A DNA stretch of 64,000 bases from Bacteroidota bacterium (lineage in GTDB: Bacteria > Bacteroidota > Bacteroidia > Chitinophagales > LD1). A program made the position numbers and the translations under genes. This document shows, in pieces, positions 7,484-16,627 of the stretch. Within the stretch, counting starts at the first letter, position 1; each line of letters opens with the position of its first letter. Below the pieces are notes generated by a model. The model was not told where the DNA came from and did no database searches. It saw nothing but the letters and a program-made list of their open reading frames with translations. Where the stretch lies: contig JAFDYN010000023.1 in NCBI GenBank assembly GCA_018267385.1, positions 37,286 to 101,285 of the forward strand, read 5' to 3'.

Positions 7484-9829
7484 TTAGTTTAAAAGATCGT
7501 CGAATAAACTAGTAGACATTCTTCTTGCTAAAAAAGTATAAGGATATTTTTCATCTAAAAGATCTACTCCGATGACTGCAATTCCTAAAGAGTCTTTAGC
7601 GTTTTCATCTTCGATAATTCTTGATATAACGTCATTTCGCAAATCGGTGTCACCGTTTATGTAAGGGTAAGCGGCAATTGCATAGAATCTTCTTTTGGGA
7701 CCAGTAGTAAAAAGTAACCAGTTATGCTCATTAGGGGCCTTCCCTTTTATGATTAGATGTTTTAATTCTTTTAGCTTTTTTTCAAATTTAATTTGATCCT
7801 CTTTGGTAGAGTTCAATAAAATGAATGAAGTTTCAAGCCATCCCTCTTTTTGGCTCTGAGCAGTATTGGTCAAGATATCTCTCCACCATTTTGTCATTGC
7901 CAGTTCTGGCTTTTTAACTTTAATATTTTCTCCTTTTGCTATGAAGTAGGGATCTAATTCTTTGGATTTGGGAATCAGATTGAATGCGGCTTCTTTAGAA
8001 TATTCAATTTCACCTATGTTGAATCCCTGCTCTAAATAAAAGGCTAATAAGTCAAGTTCGTCACCTTCATAGTCTAAGTGGGCTTCTATTTCCCTTCGTC
8101 TTGACAAGTAATGTAGTTTTTCTGCTTCTAGGGGTAATAATTCAAAAACAGACTCTAGATCTGTTACATTTATCGATGGTACCAATTTCTCAATACTTGC
8201 TTTCACAACTCCCGCTTGAATCATTTTTTTTAGATTGCTACTAATAGTTCCTAGGTGGGAAAATGTTACACCTAAAGGGATGTAGTATTTGATTTTAGTA
8301 TTGTCAATGTGATGTGTTTCTCCTTTTTTTGTAGCGAAGTGATGTATCCCTTTATTATCCTTTAAAAATTGCACAAATCTCAAGCTTTGTTTTGCGGGAG
8401 ATTCAATCAGGTCTTGCAGTGTTTCGAAAAGTCTTTGGGGGGCACCTCTCTTTGCTGGATCACTTATGGTGCCAGACTTAGCTTCAACGATAACAGCAAA
8501 ACTGTCAATCATCATTATTAAATCGTTTTCATATGTAACACCGGGGTCAAGAGGATTGCTCCACATGCTTCCACGATAAATTTGGGCTGACGGAAATCCT
8601 TCCCTAAAAATCCTTTCAACCTCGTCTTCAAGATATTCGGCTTTCTTTTGAGTATAGGAAACTCTTAAAGCTGTATTATCCCATATCAAGTCTTCAAGGA
8701 TAGATAAAGAAAAATGAGGAAGCGCACCTCCCAAAGAGGTAAACCAAGTGTTTTCATCTATTTTAATAAAAGGCTTTTCGTTTACAGGGTTGCTTAAAAC
8801 GAAATGCTCCCAGTTTGAATTTTCTAAATCACCAAATTGAAAGGACAACTTATCTAATAGAGTCCTCAACTTGTCGATACTACATTTCTCTTTACTTAGT
8901 GAAAATGCTTCAGCTAGGGTAAAAGAAAATATATGATGTAAGAACAAATCAGAATGACAAACTAAGGTGCTTTTAAGTGCCTTAAGATTTTTTCCAACCA
9001 TATCCCATATTCTAGATGCATCTTTTTCTATAGAAAGATGTTCCGAAAAGGCTTGATTATATGTTTGGATCACTTGTTTGTAATCCTTTTTATGGAAAAA
9101 GGATAAAGCTTTATTTCTGTGAGTATTTAATTTAGAAGTTTGATGTTCTAATATTTCAAAAAGTACTTTTACCAAAACTGACGCTTTTACACCATATATG
9201 ATTTCAAATTCTTCATCTATTAGCAGACTCAACTCTAGTGTTATTCGTTCCATTTGATGTGAGTATGCCCAGTTTCTAACAGCTGTGGTGTTCATTATCA
9301 TGTCATTACGTAGTCTATAGGCATGCATATCCTCATCTGTACTAATGTTAGATGGAATGTTAAACATTCGCATAGACAGAAGCATTCCGATGTGTTTCAT
9401 ATCCTCTTCCAAAGTGATTGCATTATTTAGTAAAGGCTTGGCCGATACATTTCTTTTTTGGGATAGAGAAAAAGCTTGGAGTATTTCTAAATAATGAGGA
9501 AAAAATGGAGTTCCTTTTCCGGAAATTTCAGGGTCTAAACCTTGTGGATGAGAGATCAAATAATACGCACAAAATGAGAGCAAGTAGAGCGCATCATATT
9601 CTTTAAACCAATTTTGAAGTGCTGGATACTTTACATCGAGTTCTTCTTTAGCCTTGCTACCTATCTCCCTAACAAATTTAAGTCTTTCTTGGGCACTCAT
9701 TGAATCCGGATAGGGACTTCCCATTTGGACAAATGCGTTTTTCACCGCAACCCAAGGCTTTGTTTGTCTTCCAAGAATTGGATTTTTCTTTTTCTTTTTT
9801 TTCTTCTTTCTATTTGAAGACACAGGCAT
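7484..9829 (-). CDS. large A+T-rich gene with PD-(D/E)XK-like nuclease motif
   Basis: A 781-residue protein beginning with a striking run of eight or more lysines (MPVSSNRKKKKKKKK). The N-terminal half is helix-rich and unrecognised. At about residues 400-455 a restriction-endonuclease-like core can be read: EDEVERIF helix, YENDLIMMID with the metal-binding Asp, a strand, and VEAKSG with the Glu-x-Lys pair near 447-449; the spacing also fits NERD-type nuclease-related domains. The C-terminal 300 residues are unassigned. Base composition is far more A+T-rich than the neighbours, suggesting transfer. It sits alone between two small secreted paralogues. A nuclease role, perhaps in defence or DNA/RNA turnover, is inference; the protein itself is not recognised. 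Confidence 0.75.
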   Translation of the reverse strand: MPVSSNRKKKKKKKKNPILGRQTKPWVAVKNAFVQMGSPYPDSMSAQERLKFVREIGSKAKEELDVKYPALQNWFKEYDALYLLSFCAYYLISHPQGLDPEISGKGTPFFPHYLEILQAFSLSQKRNVSAKPLLNNAITLEEDMKHIGMLLSMRMFNIPSNISTDEDMHAYRLRNDMIMNTTAVRNWAYSHQMERITLELSLLIDEEFEIIYGVKASVLVKVLFEILEHQTSKLNTHRNKALSFFHKKDYKQVIQTYNQAFSEHLSIEKDASRIWDMVGKNLKALKSTLVCHSDLFLHHIFSFTLAEAFSLSKEKCSIDKLRTLLDKLSFQFGDLENSNWEHFVLSNPVNEKPFIKIDENTWFTSLGGALPHFSLSILEDLIWDNTALRVSYTQKKAEYLEDEVERIFREGFPSAQIYRGSMWSNPLDPGVTYENDLIMMIDSFAVIVEAKSGTISDPAKRGAPQRLFETLQDLIESPAKQSLRFVQFLKDNKGIHHFATKKGETHHIDNTKIKYYIPLGVTFSHLGTISSNLKKMIQAGVVKASIEKLVPSINVTDLESVFELLPLEAEKLHYLSRRREIEAHLDYEGDELDLLAFYLEQGFNIGEIEYSKEAAFNLIPKSKELDPYFIAKGENIKVKKPELAMTKWWRDILTNTAQSQKEGWLETSFILLNSTKEDQIKFEKKLKELKHLIIKGKAPNEHNWLLFTTGPKRRFYAIAAYPYINGDTDLRNDVISRIIEDENAKDSLGIAVIGVDLLDEKYPYTFLARRMSTSLFDDLLN

Positions 9830-9913
9830 ACTTCTGATACTTTATATATAAAGATATCAAAATTAACATACTCTATTTTAGATTACTTGCCTAGCGTATG
9901 GGTACAATATCCC

Positions 9914-9946
9914 TAAAAACAACAAAGCCCCCTCTCGGGAGCTTTG
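9914..9946 (-). terminator. probable terminator of the gene at 9966
   Basis: On the minus strand a GCAAAGC..CCC/GGG..GCTTTG hairpin with one internal mismatch is followed by TTGTTTTTA, about 20 bp after the stop codon. Confidence 0.65.
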
Positions 9947-9965
9947 CAGATGCCTTGGGGCACAT

Positions 9966-10250
9966 TTAGAGGCTGCTTACGACCTCTACCTTGCCACCCT
10001 TGATATGGATCTTATCTCCGTCCTTTACCTTGATATCGCCGTTAGGCGTGCTGATCGTGGCATCACTACATCCCTGAATAGTGAGGGTGGCAGTACGGCT
10101 GTGCTCAAAGGTCACTTCTTTGTTATTGCCGCAGGTCACGGCTTTGAACGTATAGTCTTTAGAGTCTTCATTATAATAGCGCAAAGTGGTACCGGCGAAA
10201 GATGCCACTGCGATACCGGCAGCGGCGAGGGTGAGGATCAGTTTTTTCAT
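9966..10250 (-). CDS. small secreted protein, paralogue of the protein at 7060
   Basis: A 94-residue protein with a signal peptide (MKKLILTLAAAGIAVASFAG). The mature chain shares RYYNEDSKDYTF, VTCGNNKEV, IQGCSDATISTPNGDI and KVKDGDKIHIKGGKVEV with its neighbour paralogue. Two cysteines are conserved between the copies. Length and composition suggest a small exported beta-sandwich; no activity can be assigned. Confidence 0.7.
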   Translation of the reverse strand: MKKLILTLAAAGIAVASFAGTTLRYYNEDSKDYTFKAVTCGNNKEVTFEHSRTATLTIQGCSDATISTPNGDIKVKDGDKIHIKGGKVEVVSSL

Positions 10251-10567
10251 GTCAGGATGTTTTGATGTGATTTAATGAGGGCAAATGTAATGGCAGGCTT
10301 CCCATCGGGCAATCACAAAATCGGGCATAAATCGGAAGTTTGAAGCAGCTCACTTTTACCGCAGAGGGGCGGGGACGCAGAGAAAGCAGGAAAAGCTTTG
10401 CACCCGCAATCTGTAATTCTGTAAATCAGTAAATCAACAGATACCCTGTCAGAACCATCTATCAGCCCCCCGTCAGCGCTTCCTTCCCACTATTTCCCGT
10501 CTCGTCATAAAAGCTTTGGCTCTTTGCAGAATGTGCATTAATCTTGCACCGCAAATAGCCTGCTATA
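10251..10567. other. 317-bp intergenic region, low-complexity spacer
   Basis: No gene is seen. It separates the divergent small secreted protein and sco genes and should contain both promoters. At about 10355-10450 there is a degenerate GCAGAGA/AAATCAG-type repetitive stretch (CCGCAGAGG..CGCAGAGAAAGCAG, CTGTAATTCTGTAAATCAGTAAATCA), similar in kind to spacers elsewhere in the window. Confidence 0.4.
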
Positions 10568-11335
10568 GTGAATAAAAGTAATGTCAGCATTTTTGCCCTG
10601 CTGCTTGTGATCGGGGCACCGGTGTTTTTCTTCCTGGTCTTCCGGCCTCTGAGCCAGATACCGCGCCCGCTCTCGCCCAAGCATTACTACCCTACCGGAG
10701 CTATAGAGCGCACCGATGATGGTGGCCAGGCGTGGGTCGACTCTCAGTACCAGACCATAGCCAACGATACCTTTACCACGCAGACAGGAGATGAGTTTGT
10801 GCTCGATAGCCTGCGCGGCAATATCTATGTAGCTGACTTCTTCTTTGCCACATGCCCCGGTATCTGCCCTACGCTCACACGCCATCTCGATACGGTGCAG
10901 AAGTACTTCATCAAAGATGAAAATTTCCGCCTCGTATCTTTCACCGTAGATCCGGCGAAGGACTCTGTGCCGGCGCTGCGCGAGTACGCAAAGAACCATG
11001 GGGCAGTGACAGGCCGCTGGTACCTGCTCCGCGCGTCAAAGGATAAGACTTTCAAACTGGCTAATGAGAGTTTCCACATCATAGCCAAGGAAGATGAGGA
11101 CGGCGGCCCTGATGCGCTGGTGCACAGTGAGAAGATGGTGCTGGTAGACTACAACGGTGTGATACGCGGCTACTATGATGGTACAGACAGTGCGAGTGTG
11201 CACAGGCTGATGGCAGATATCGTGCTGGTACTGCGCGAGACAGAGCGTACCTACAGCTTCCGCAAGAACCCGCACGAGGAAAATCTGTTTAGGAAGATAA
11301 AGAAGTGGTTCAAAGGAGATAAAAAGCAAGCATGA
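10568..11335 (+). CDS. SCO1/SenC family copper protein
   Basis: A 255-residue membrane-anchored thioredoxin-fold protein; one N-terminal helix (ALLLVIGAPVFFFLVF) holds it in the inner membrane. The copper site is visible: CPGIC (Cys96, Cys100) and a downstream His186 in ALVHSEKMVLVDYNG. Family members load copper into the CuA centre of cytochrome c oxidase or keep its cysteines reduced. The start is GTG at 10568, since no suitable ATG precedes the transmembrane helix. It overlaps the downstream DUF420 gene by 4 nt (ATGA), supporting a shared assembly role. Confidence 0.92.
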   Translation: MNKSNVSIFALLLVIGAPVFFFLVFRPLSQIPRPLSPKHYYPTGAIERTDDGGQAWVDSQYQTIANDTFTTQTGDEFVLDSLRGNIYVADFFFATCPGICPTLTRHLDTVQKYFIKDENFRLVSFTVDPAKDSVPALREYAKNHGAVTGRWYLLRASKDKTFKLANESFHIIAKEDEDGGPDALVHSEKMVLVDYNGVIRGYYDGTDSASVHRLMADIVLVLRETERTYSFRKNPHEENLFRKIKKWFKGDKKQA

Positions 11336-11895
11336 TAAAGGCAGTATTGCAAAGGAATGATAAGATGGCCTATGGCCTGATAGCGGTGCTCTCGGTAGTA
11401 GTGTTTATGCTGGTAGTACTGATAGGTAAGTTTAAGATCTACACGCTATTCCCGGGTATCCAGCTCGGCTTTGACCCACACATCTTCGCTAAGATCAATG
11501 CGGGGCTCAACTCACTCGTATCTATCCTGCTGGTACTCGGCCTCGTGCTGGTAAAGCAAAAGAAGTATGAAGCGCACCGCACTGTAATGATGGTTGCTTT
11601 CACGGCTTCGGCCATCTTCCTGCTGTCTTACGTAGCCCACCACTTTACTACCTACGATACCCACTTTGGCGGCGAGGGAGCTATCCGCTGGTTCTACTAT
11701 CCGCTGCTGATCACTCACATCATACTCGCGGCTACGGTGCTGCCATTCATCCTGCTGGCTATGTATCGCGGCCTGACAGCAGACTGGCGCGAGCATAAGA
11801 AGATAGTGCGCGTCACGTATCCCATCTGGCTCTACGTGAGTGTGAGCGGGGTGATAGTCTACCTGCTCATCGCGCCGTACTACCAGCCTATGTAG
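11332..11895 (+). CDS. DUF420 membrane protein, cytochrome oxidase assembly-associated
   Basis: A 187-residue polytopic membrane protein with about five hydrophobic segments. His-containing motifs in the helices (EAHRTVMMVAF, SYVAHHFTTYD, THIILAATVLPFI, EHKKIVRVTYPIWLYVSVSGV) match DUF420, whose member CtaM is needed for haem-copper oxidase assembly in Gram-positives. Its 4-nt overlap with the Sco gene makes a role in terminal oxidase maturation likely. Confidence 0.88.
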   Translation: MIKAVLQRNDKMAYGLIAVLSVVVFMLVVLIGKFKIYTLFPGIQLGFDPHIFAKINAGLNSLVSILLVLGLVLVKQKKYEAHRTVMMVAFTASAIFLLSYVAHHFTTYDTHFGGEGAIRWFYYPLLITHIILAATVLPFILLAMYRGLTADWREHKKIVRVTYPIWLYVSVSGVIVYLLIAPYYQPM

Positions 11896-11931
11896 GCCGC
11901 CTTTGGTGCAAAGTTTGTGCAACTCATACCT

Positions 11932-12384
11932 ATGATACAGTTTCTCCCCGGCACCTGGCATTTGCATTACTCCACCTTTCCCATGTGGCAGAAAGATGGC
12001 GTACACTCCGTGACCTTCAACTATACCGGAGTGACCCATCACGGCAAACCTGCCCTGCTCGATGAGGTCAGATACTACAAAAGGGAAGAGCTGCGCACAG
12101 TGACTGGCTACGACCATCCCGATGCTACCGATCCGAATGCTTTCTCCTGGCGGGGCAAAGGCCCGCTTTGGTTCTTTCAAAGCCGCTGGCGCGTGGAGTG
12201 GATGAGTGACGACAAGAGCGCTATCATTATCTCCTTCGAGAAAACTATCGCCACGCCTGCGGGAGTAGATATCCTGACCAGAGGTTCAGGAGATATGGCG
12301 ACACTCCTAGCGCAAGCCCAACAGGTCATAGTCGATAGGCAACTGCTCAGCGGAGTAAATGATGCTTTGCTGCCAGTCAGCTGA
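11932..12384 (+). CDS. hypothetical protein, possibly lipocalin-like
   Basis: A 150-residue cytoplasmic protein (no signal peptide). The ATG at 11932 is preferred over an in-frame GTG 15 nt earlier because FLPGTWHLHYSTFPMWQKDG then begins the domain. The FLPGTW opening and the alternating strands (RWRVEWMSDDKSAIIISFEKTI) suggest a lipocalin/fatty-acid-binding-like barrel; this is inference. It follows the DUF420 gene by 36 bp and may be co-transcribed. Confidence 0.65.
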   Translation: MIQFLPGTWHLHYSTFPMWQKDGVHSVTFNYTGVTHHGKPALLDEVRYYKREELRTVTGYDHPDATDPNAFSWRGKGPLWFFQSRWRVEWMSDDKSAIIISFEKTIATPAGVDILTRGSGDMATLLAQAQQVIVDRQLLSGVNDALLPVS

Positions 12385-12456
12385 CGCATTCTCTTATTTC
12401 TATGTCCTATGTGGTTCAAATATCTATTTGTGTTCCTATAAAGCTACCTTCGCGAC

Positions 12457-13335
12457 ATGAAACTGACGATCACGGGCTACTCCACCGCACTTTTTGCTAC
12501 CTGGTATTTCATAGAGGAGCTGGGGCTGCTTTTTGACGCGGGTGATGGTGTCACTGCCAGCCTGCTGCAAAAGGCGCGGAAGGTAGACAATGTCTTTATC
12601 TCTCATGCTGACCGTGATCACCTGACCGGCCTGCTCCAGTTTAACCAGCTCAATGCTCGACCAGGCTATCCACGTATTTATTATCCGCTTCATTGCGGGT
12701 CCTTCCCGGCTATCGAGGCTTTCTCCAAGAAGTTTGATCCGCATGTCAGCGGTACGCAGTGGGCAGCGCTGGCTGATAAACAGCGCGTAGCTATCAAAGA
12801 CAACCTGTATATAGAGGCCATTCGCAATAACCATGTACAGACCACGCCGGACATCATGAAGAGCTTTGGCTACCGCGTGGTGGAGCAGAAGAGCAAGCTC
12901 AAAGCTGAATACCTCTCGCTCCCGCAAGAAGAACTGAAAGCTCTGATACAAGAGCGGGGTAAAGAAGCGCTCACTACGACCGTGGAGACTACACTGCTCA
13001 CTTACTCAGGTGATACACCCGTAGATGATCCCCAGCGATGGAACAACACTAAGATCCTCATCCACGAGGCTACCTTCATAGGCAGCGGAGAGATGAAAGA
13101 GGGCAATGACCGTAATCTGCATAGTCGCCTGGAGGAGGTGCTGTGGATGGCGGGCCAACTGCAAATCGAAAAGCTGATCCTCGGCCACTTCTCGTCACGC
13201 TACGACCAGATGACAATAGATGACAGTATCAAGCGGCTCTGCCATGATCTCAAGATCAGGATACCTGTCTATCGTGTGCTACCGGGCCAGGTGCATCGGG
13301 ATATACTTAGCCAGCCTTCTATTAACGGCATTTGA
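12457..13335 (+). CDS. metallo-beta-lactamase-fold hydrolase
   Basis: A 292-residue MBL-fold protein. The metal motif reads HADRDH (about residues 50-55) instead of the usual HxHxDH, so the second ligand is Asp rather than His. Other family elements are FDAGDGVTAS before it, LTYSGDTPVDD, HEATFIG and LILGHFSSRY with the late His ligand. The overall order resembles RNase Z-like members, but it lacks an obvious exosite. It is cytoplasmic; the substrate is unknown. Upstream lies a short spacer from the lipocalin-like gene. Confidence 0.82.
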   Translation: MKLTITGYSTALFATWYFIEELGLLFDAGDGVTASLLQKARKVDNVFISHADRDHLTGLLQFNQLNARPGYPRIYYPLHCGSFPAIEAFSKKFDPHVSGTQWAALADKQRVAIKDNLYIEAIRNNHVQTTPDIMKSFGYRVVEQKSKLKAEYLSLPQEELKALIQERGKEALTTTVETTLLTYSGDTPVDDPQRWNNTKILIHEATFIGSGEMKEGNDRNLHSRLEEVLWMAGQLQIEKLILGHFSSRYDQMTIDDSIKRLCHDLKIRIPVYRVLPGQVHRDILSQPSINGI

Positions 13336-13454
13336 CCGGTCGCCCATAAATAACAGTACTACCATTAGTTATATCAAAATAATTCTTGCAGGTTTTACCT
13401 GTATGCAGAGAAATATTTCTTTTTTTGCCATGAATCAAACAATAAACATTTTCT

Positions 13455-14513
13455 ATGAAAAGACTATCTACGCTCTTTGCAGCCTGCGCTGCTTTCTCCG
13501 CTTTTGCTCAGCCTACACTCACTACCTCATGGGCACCTACCGTAGGCACCACAGTTCACATCACGGCTTATGACGGTTCGGCAGGACTCAGCGAAGGGGC
13601 CTCCGGCGCCAATGTGACATGGGACCTTTCCGCCTATGATACACTGGGCTCTCAGGATGTGCGCTTCATCACACCATCATCTGCGCCTGGTGGGGCAAAC
13701 TTTGGCACTGCTACTGATTGTGCAGAGGGACTTTCTACTAACAATAACAACACCTACACTTTCAGCAGGCTGAATGGCAATATCTATCAGCTGGTAGGCG
13801 TGAGCCAGCCGGCAAGCACATACATCCTGAACTATAGCCCTGCACAGGACATCCTCCACTTCCCGACTACGTACAACTCTTCTTTCGTCAATAACTCATC
13901 AGCTGCGGGTACTTTCAGTGTCAATGGATACTCGGGCACGACTGTCCGCCACGTACTGGACTCTACTATTGCTGATGGCTATGGCACACTGATCACCAGA
14001 GCGGGTACATTCACCAATGTGCTGCGACTGTATGTGTCTCAGCACATCGTAGATACACAGATGGTAGCGGGACAGACGGCCGTGACTACGTACTACTACA
14101 AGACCTACAACTGGATGTCCCCGGCACATCCAGGTACCGGCCTGGCTACCATCAGCCATATGGAGACTACTCAGTCCGGCTTCACACAAAGCAGGGATGG
14201 GGGCAACTACTCTAAGATCAGCCCGGCAGGTATCAATGACATCAGCGTGGCAGGTATAGAGGGGCTGGCCATCCTACCACAACCAGCCGGCGACAATGCT
14301 ACGATCATCCTGCAAAACACGCAAGCAGCATCTCAGATCACTGTAACTGTGTATGACCTGAGCGGCCGCGAGGTGCAGAGCCTGGTACAGACACTGACAG
14401 CAGGAGAGAACCACCTACCGGTAAATACTACAGCCCTGAGCAACGGCCTCTATACCGTGATGCTCCGCTCGGGTGAGCATGCTACTGCGCTGAAGCTATC
14501 TGTAGCGCACTAA
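13455..14513 (+). CDS. T9SS-exported protein with type A sorting domain
   Basis: A 352-residue secreted protein with signal peptide (MKRLSTLFAACAAFSAFAQ). The body (about 20-265) is a Thr/Ser/Asn-rich beta protein without a recognised catalytic domain. The last 80 residues form a Por-type T9SS C-terminal domain: ILPQPAGDNATIIL, ITVTVYDLSGREVQ, LPVNTTALSNGLYTVMLRSGEHATALKLSV. It is expected on the cell surface or released. A strong terminator follows directly. Confidence 0.82.
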   Translation: MKRLSTLFAACAAFSAFAQPTLTTSWAPTVGTTVHITAYDGSAGLSEGASGANVTWDLSAYDTLGSQDVRFITPSSAPGGANFGTATDCAEGLSTNNNNTYTFSRLNGNIYQLVGVSQPASTYILNYSPAQDILHFPTTYNSSFVNNSSAAGTFSVNGYSGTTVRHVLDSTIADGYGTLITRAGTFTNVLRLYVSQHIVDTQMVAGQTAVTTYYYKTYNWMSPAHPGTGLATISHMETTQSGFTQSRDGGNYSKISPAGINDISVAGIEGLAILPQPAGDNATIILQNTQAASQITVTVYDLSGREVQSLVQTLTAGENHLPVNTTALSNGLYTVMLRSGEHATALKLSVAH

Positions 14514-14533
14514 ATCAATGCTAATGCGATATT

Positions 14534-14570
14534 AAAGCCCACGCTCTGATAAAGAGTGTGGGCTTTGTTT
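14534..14570 (+). terminator. strong rho-independent terminator
   Basis: A 14-bp stem AAAGCCCACGCTCT/AGAGTGTGGGCTTT with a single G-T wobble and 5-nt loop is followed by GTTTAT, 20 bp after the T9SS gene. Confidence 0.88.
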
Positions 14571-14635
14571 ATTAAGATTGTACCCTTGGTCAGTACGGAG
14601 TCAGAAGGTATGTTCGGTTTTCCTATCTTAGTCAC

Positions 14636-16105
14636 GTGATCAGACAGAGGATAATAGAGTATATCGCGATGGCGCTGCTGCTGTCGCCCCTGCTCTTTAT
14701 CAATATCCGCAGCTCGCATGACTGGGGCGATGACTTTGCCGGATACCTGACGGAGGCGCAGCATATAGCGCATGGCGAGGCTTTCTACCAGAGCCGCGTA
14801 GTGCCTCAGGACTATATGCCGAGCTATGCACCGCAATATTATAGCTACGGCTTTCCACTCATGCTATCACCTGTAGTGAAAGCCTTCGGCCTCGACTTCC
14901 GCGCACTGAATATCTATATGTCGCTATGGGTGGTGGCATGGGCGCTGCTGGTGTTTTACTATCTGCGCAGGCGCTTCTCATTCTTCACAGCCGCCGTATT
15001 TGTCTGTATCGTCTTTGTGAACCCATGGTTCTTTGAGTTTAAGGCCCAGGTCATATCTGATGTGCCCTTTGCTTTTTTCTTCACACTAGGCATGCTCTGC
15101 TTTCTGCGGCGCGGGGAGCTCTCCCTGACGGGAAACATCCTGTGGGGCATCGTCATGGGCTTTACCATCGGTATCAGAGACCTGGGGTATCTGCTGCCGG
15201 CCTTTCTGGTGGCGGACCTGGTATGGGCCGATGTACTCAGCATGATGCAGACAGGCGCCCGGCCAGGGGTACTCCGCAGGGGTGGGCTCGCGCTGGGCGT
15301 GGCAGGCGCCTTTGTGCTGGTCATGCGGCTAGTGGTCTTTCGCGATCCCGGCAGCCAGTTGTCGCACTTTGTCAGCCTCTATCAGTCTCCGGACTATTGG
15401 CAGACCATCCTGGCCAATCTGGATGTATACACCCGGCTGTACCAGGGCCTTTTCAGCCACGAGGTGGGCCGCTATACGTTCATGCTATATTACTCTACGG
15501 CCTTTATGCTGGTACTGGCTGTGCTGGGCTTTGTACGCCTGCTCTATGGTGCCGGCCGGTGGGAGTGGCTCATACTGGTGGCCTATACGCTGGTGGTCTT
15601 GCTATTCCCATTCTCCAGCCAGGGCTTCCGTTATATGCTGCCTGTATTGCCGCTACTGATGGTGTGTGCTGCCCTCGGAGCAAAATCTATACAGCTGCCT
15701 GTGAACCGGTACGCGGCGGGTATAGCCTTCTTCCTCTTTATGATGCTGGTGAATGTACGTGATATAAAACACCTGCATGGCGCACAGGCCTCTGTAGTAG
15801 CACCGGGACCCATGACTGCAGACAGCCGCGCCCTGCTGGAGTATATAGGTACGCTGCCCGATACTGCTATCATCGCTACAGTCAAACCCAGAGCTGTGGC
15901 ACTGCTGACCGGGCATCGCACCTGCCTGCTGCCCAAAAACGCCACGCCTGCCTTTATATCCGGCGCACTGAGGCGTGTGGCACCGCAATATGTGCTGCAT
16001 ATAGATGGCGTGATGACCGATATAGCCGATGACTATGCTGCGTATGAGCATGACTCTCTCATATGGCAGCAGGGCGGGCACAGGCTCTATCTGTCCGGAC
16101 GCTGA
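14636..16105 (+). CDS. polytopic membrane protein, glycosyltransferase family 39-like
   Basis: A 489-residue inner-membrane protein with about ten hydrophobic helices. The first loop contains DWGDDFAGYLTEAQHIAHGE, with the acidic pair expected in GT-C fold (ArnT/PMT-like) transferases, followed by PQYYSYGFPLML; the C-terminal 130 residues form a soluble domain (TADSRALLEYIGTLPDTAII). Such enzymes use polyprenyl-phosphate sugars. GTG at 14636 is the listed start; ATG at 14669 is an alternative. It ends exactly where the convergent thioredoxin-like gene ends. Confidence 0.75.
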   Translation: MIRQRIIEYIAMALLLSPLLFINIRSSHDWGDDFAGYLTEAQHIAHGEAFYQSRVVPQDYMPSYAPQYYSYGFPLMLSPVVKAFGLDFRALNIYMSLWVVAWALLVFYYLRRRFSFFTAAVFVCIVFVNPWFFEFKAQVISDVPFAFFFTLGMLCFLRRGELSLTGNILWGIVMGFTIGIRDLGYLLPAFLVADLVWADVLSMMQTGARPGVLRRGGLALGVAGAFVLVMRLVVFRDPGSQLSHFVSLYQSPDYWQTILANLDVYTRLYQGLFSHEVGRYTFMLYYSTAFMLVLAVLGFVRLLYGAGRWEWLILVAYTLVVLLFPFSSQGFRYMLPVLPLLMVCAALGAKSIQLPVNRYAAGIAFFLFMMLVNVRDIKHLHGAQASVVAPGPMTADSRALLEYIGTLPDTAIIATVKPRAVALLTGHRTCLLPKNATPAFISGALRRVAPQYVLHIDGVMTDIADDYAAYEHDSLIWQQGGHRLYLSGR

Positions 16106-16618
16106 TCAGTCCTTGTCAGTGAGGATCTCTGCGAGGTCCGCCTCCATGCTCTTCTTTACGCTCTCCGTGATACGGCCTATCTCCTTACCGGCTTTGATCA
16201 CTACAAAGGTCGGCACATTAGTGATATGGTACCTGTCTGCGCTGCCGTCTTTGGTCTTCTTGTCCCTGCCTACCAGGTGTAGTGTGACCTGCGCGTCTGA
16301 GATGCCGGTAGCATCTGCCACCTTGTAGAAGCGGGGCAGCAGGTCGTGTGTATCATCACACCATGTGCCGCCAAACACCTCTATGTGCAGCGTGGGTGCC
16401 TGCCCTCTGATCACAGCCAGTGGAGCGGTGGTAGGTTTGTACGCACTGTAGCCCCGGTCAAACCAGGAGAAGGCAGCATCATGCAGCATACTGCGCTGGG
16501 CTGTGCCTACTATCATCCGGCTGCCGTCTTTGTCTTTGGTGATCATGAGTGCATGTTTAGGAGTGCAGGAGGCCAGCAGCAGTAGCGCTGCTATAGCGAT
16601 ATACGAGCGGAGTCTCAT
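16106..16618 (-). CDS. thioredoxin-fold lipoprotein with CxxT active site
   Basis: A 170-residue lipoprotein: the signal ends in LLLLASCTP with the lipobox Cys at residue 18. The thioredoxin fold is shown by IEVFGGTWCDDTHDLLPRF and the cis-proline NVPTFVV. The site is CDDT, so there is only one cysteine at the active position, excluding a normal CxxC disulfide reaction. The protein may act through a monothiol mechanism or bind a ligand. It lies just upstream of nothing on its strand and 9 bp downstream of the HxlR gene. Confidence 0.8.
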   Translation of the reverse strand: MRLRSYIAIAALLLLASCTPKHALMITKDKDGSRMIVGTAQRSMLHDAAFSWFDRGYSAYKPTTAPLAVIRGQAPTLHIEVFGGTWCDDTHDLLPRFYKVADATGISDAQVTLHLVGRDKKTKDGSADRYHITNVPTFVVIKAGKEIGRITESVKKSMEADLAEILTDKD

Positions 16619-16627
16619 AATACTAAT

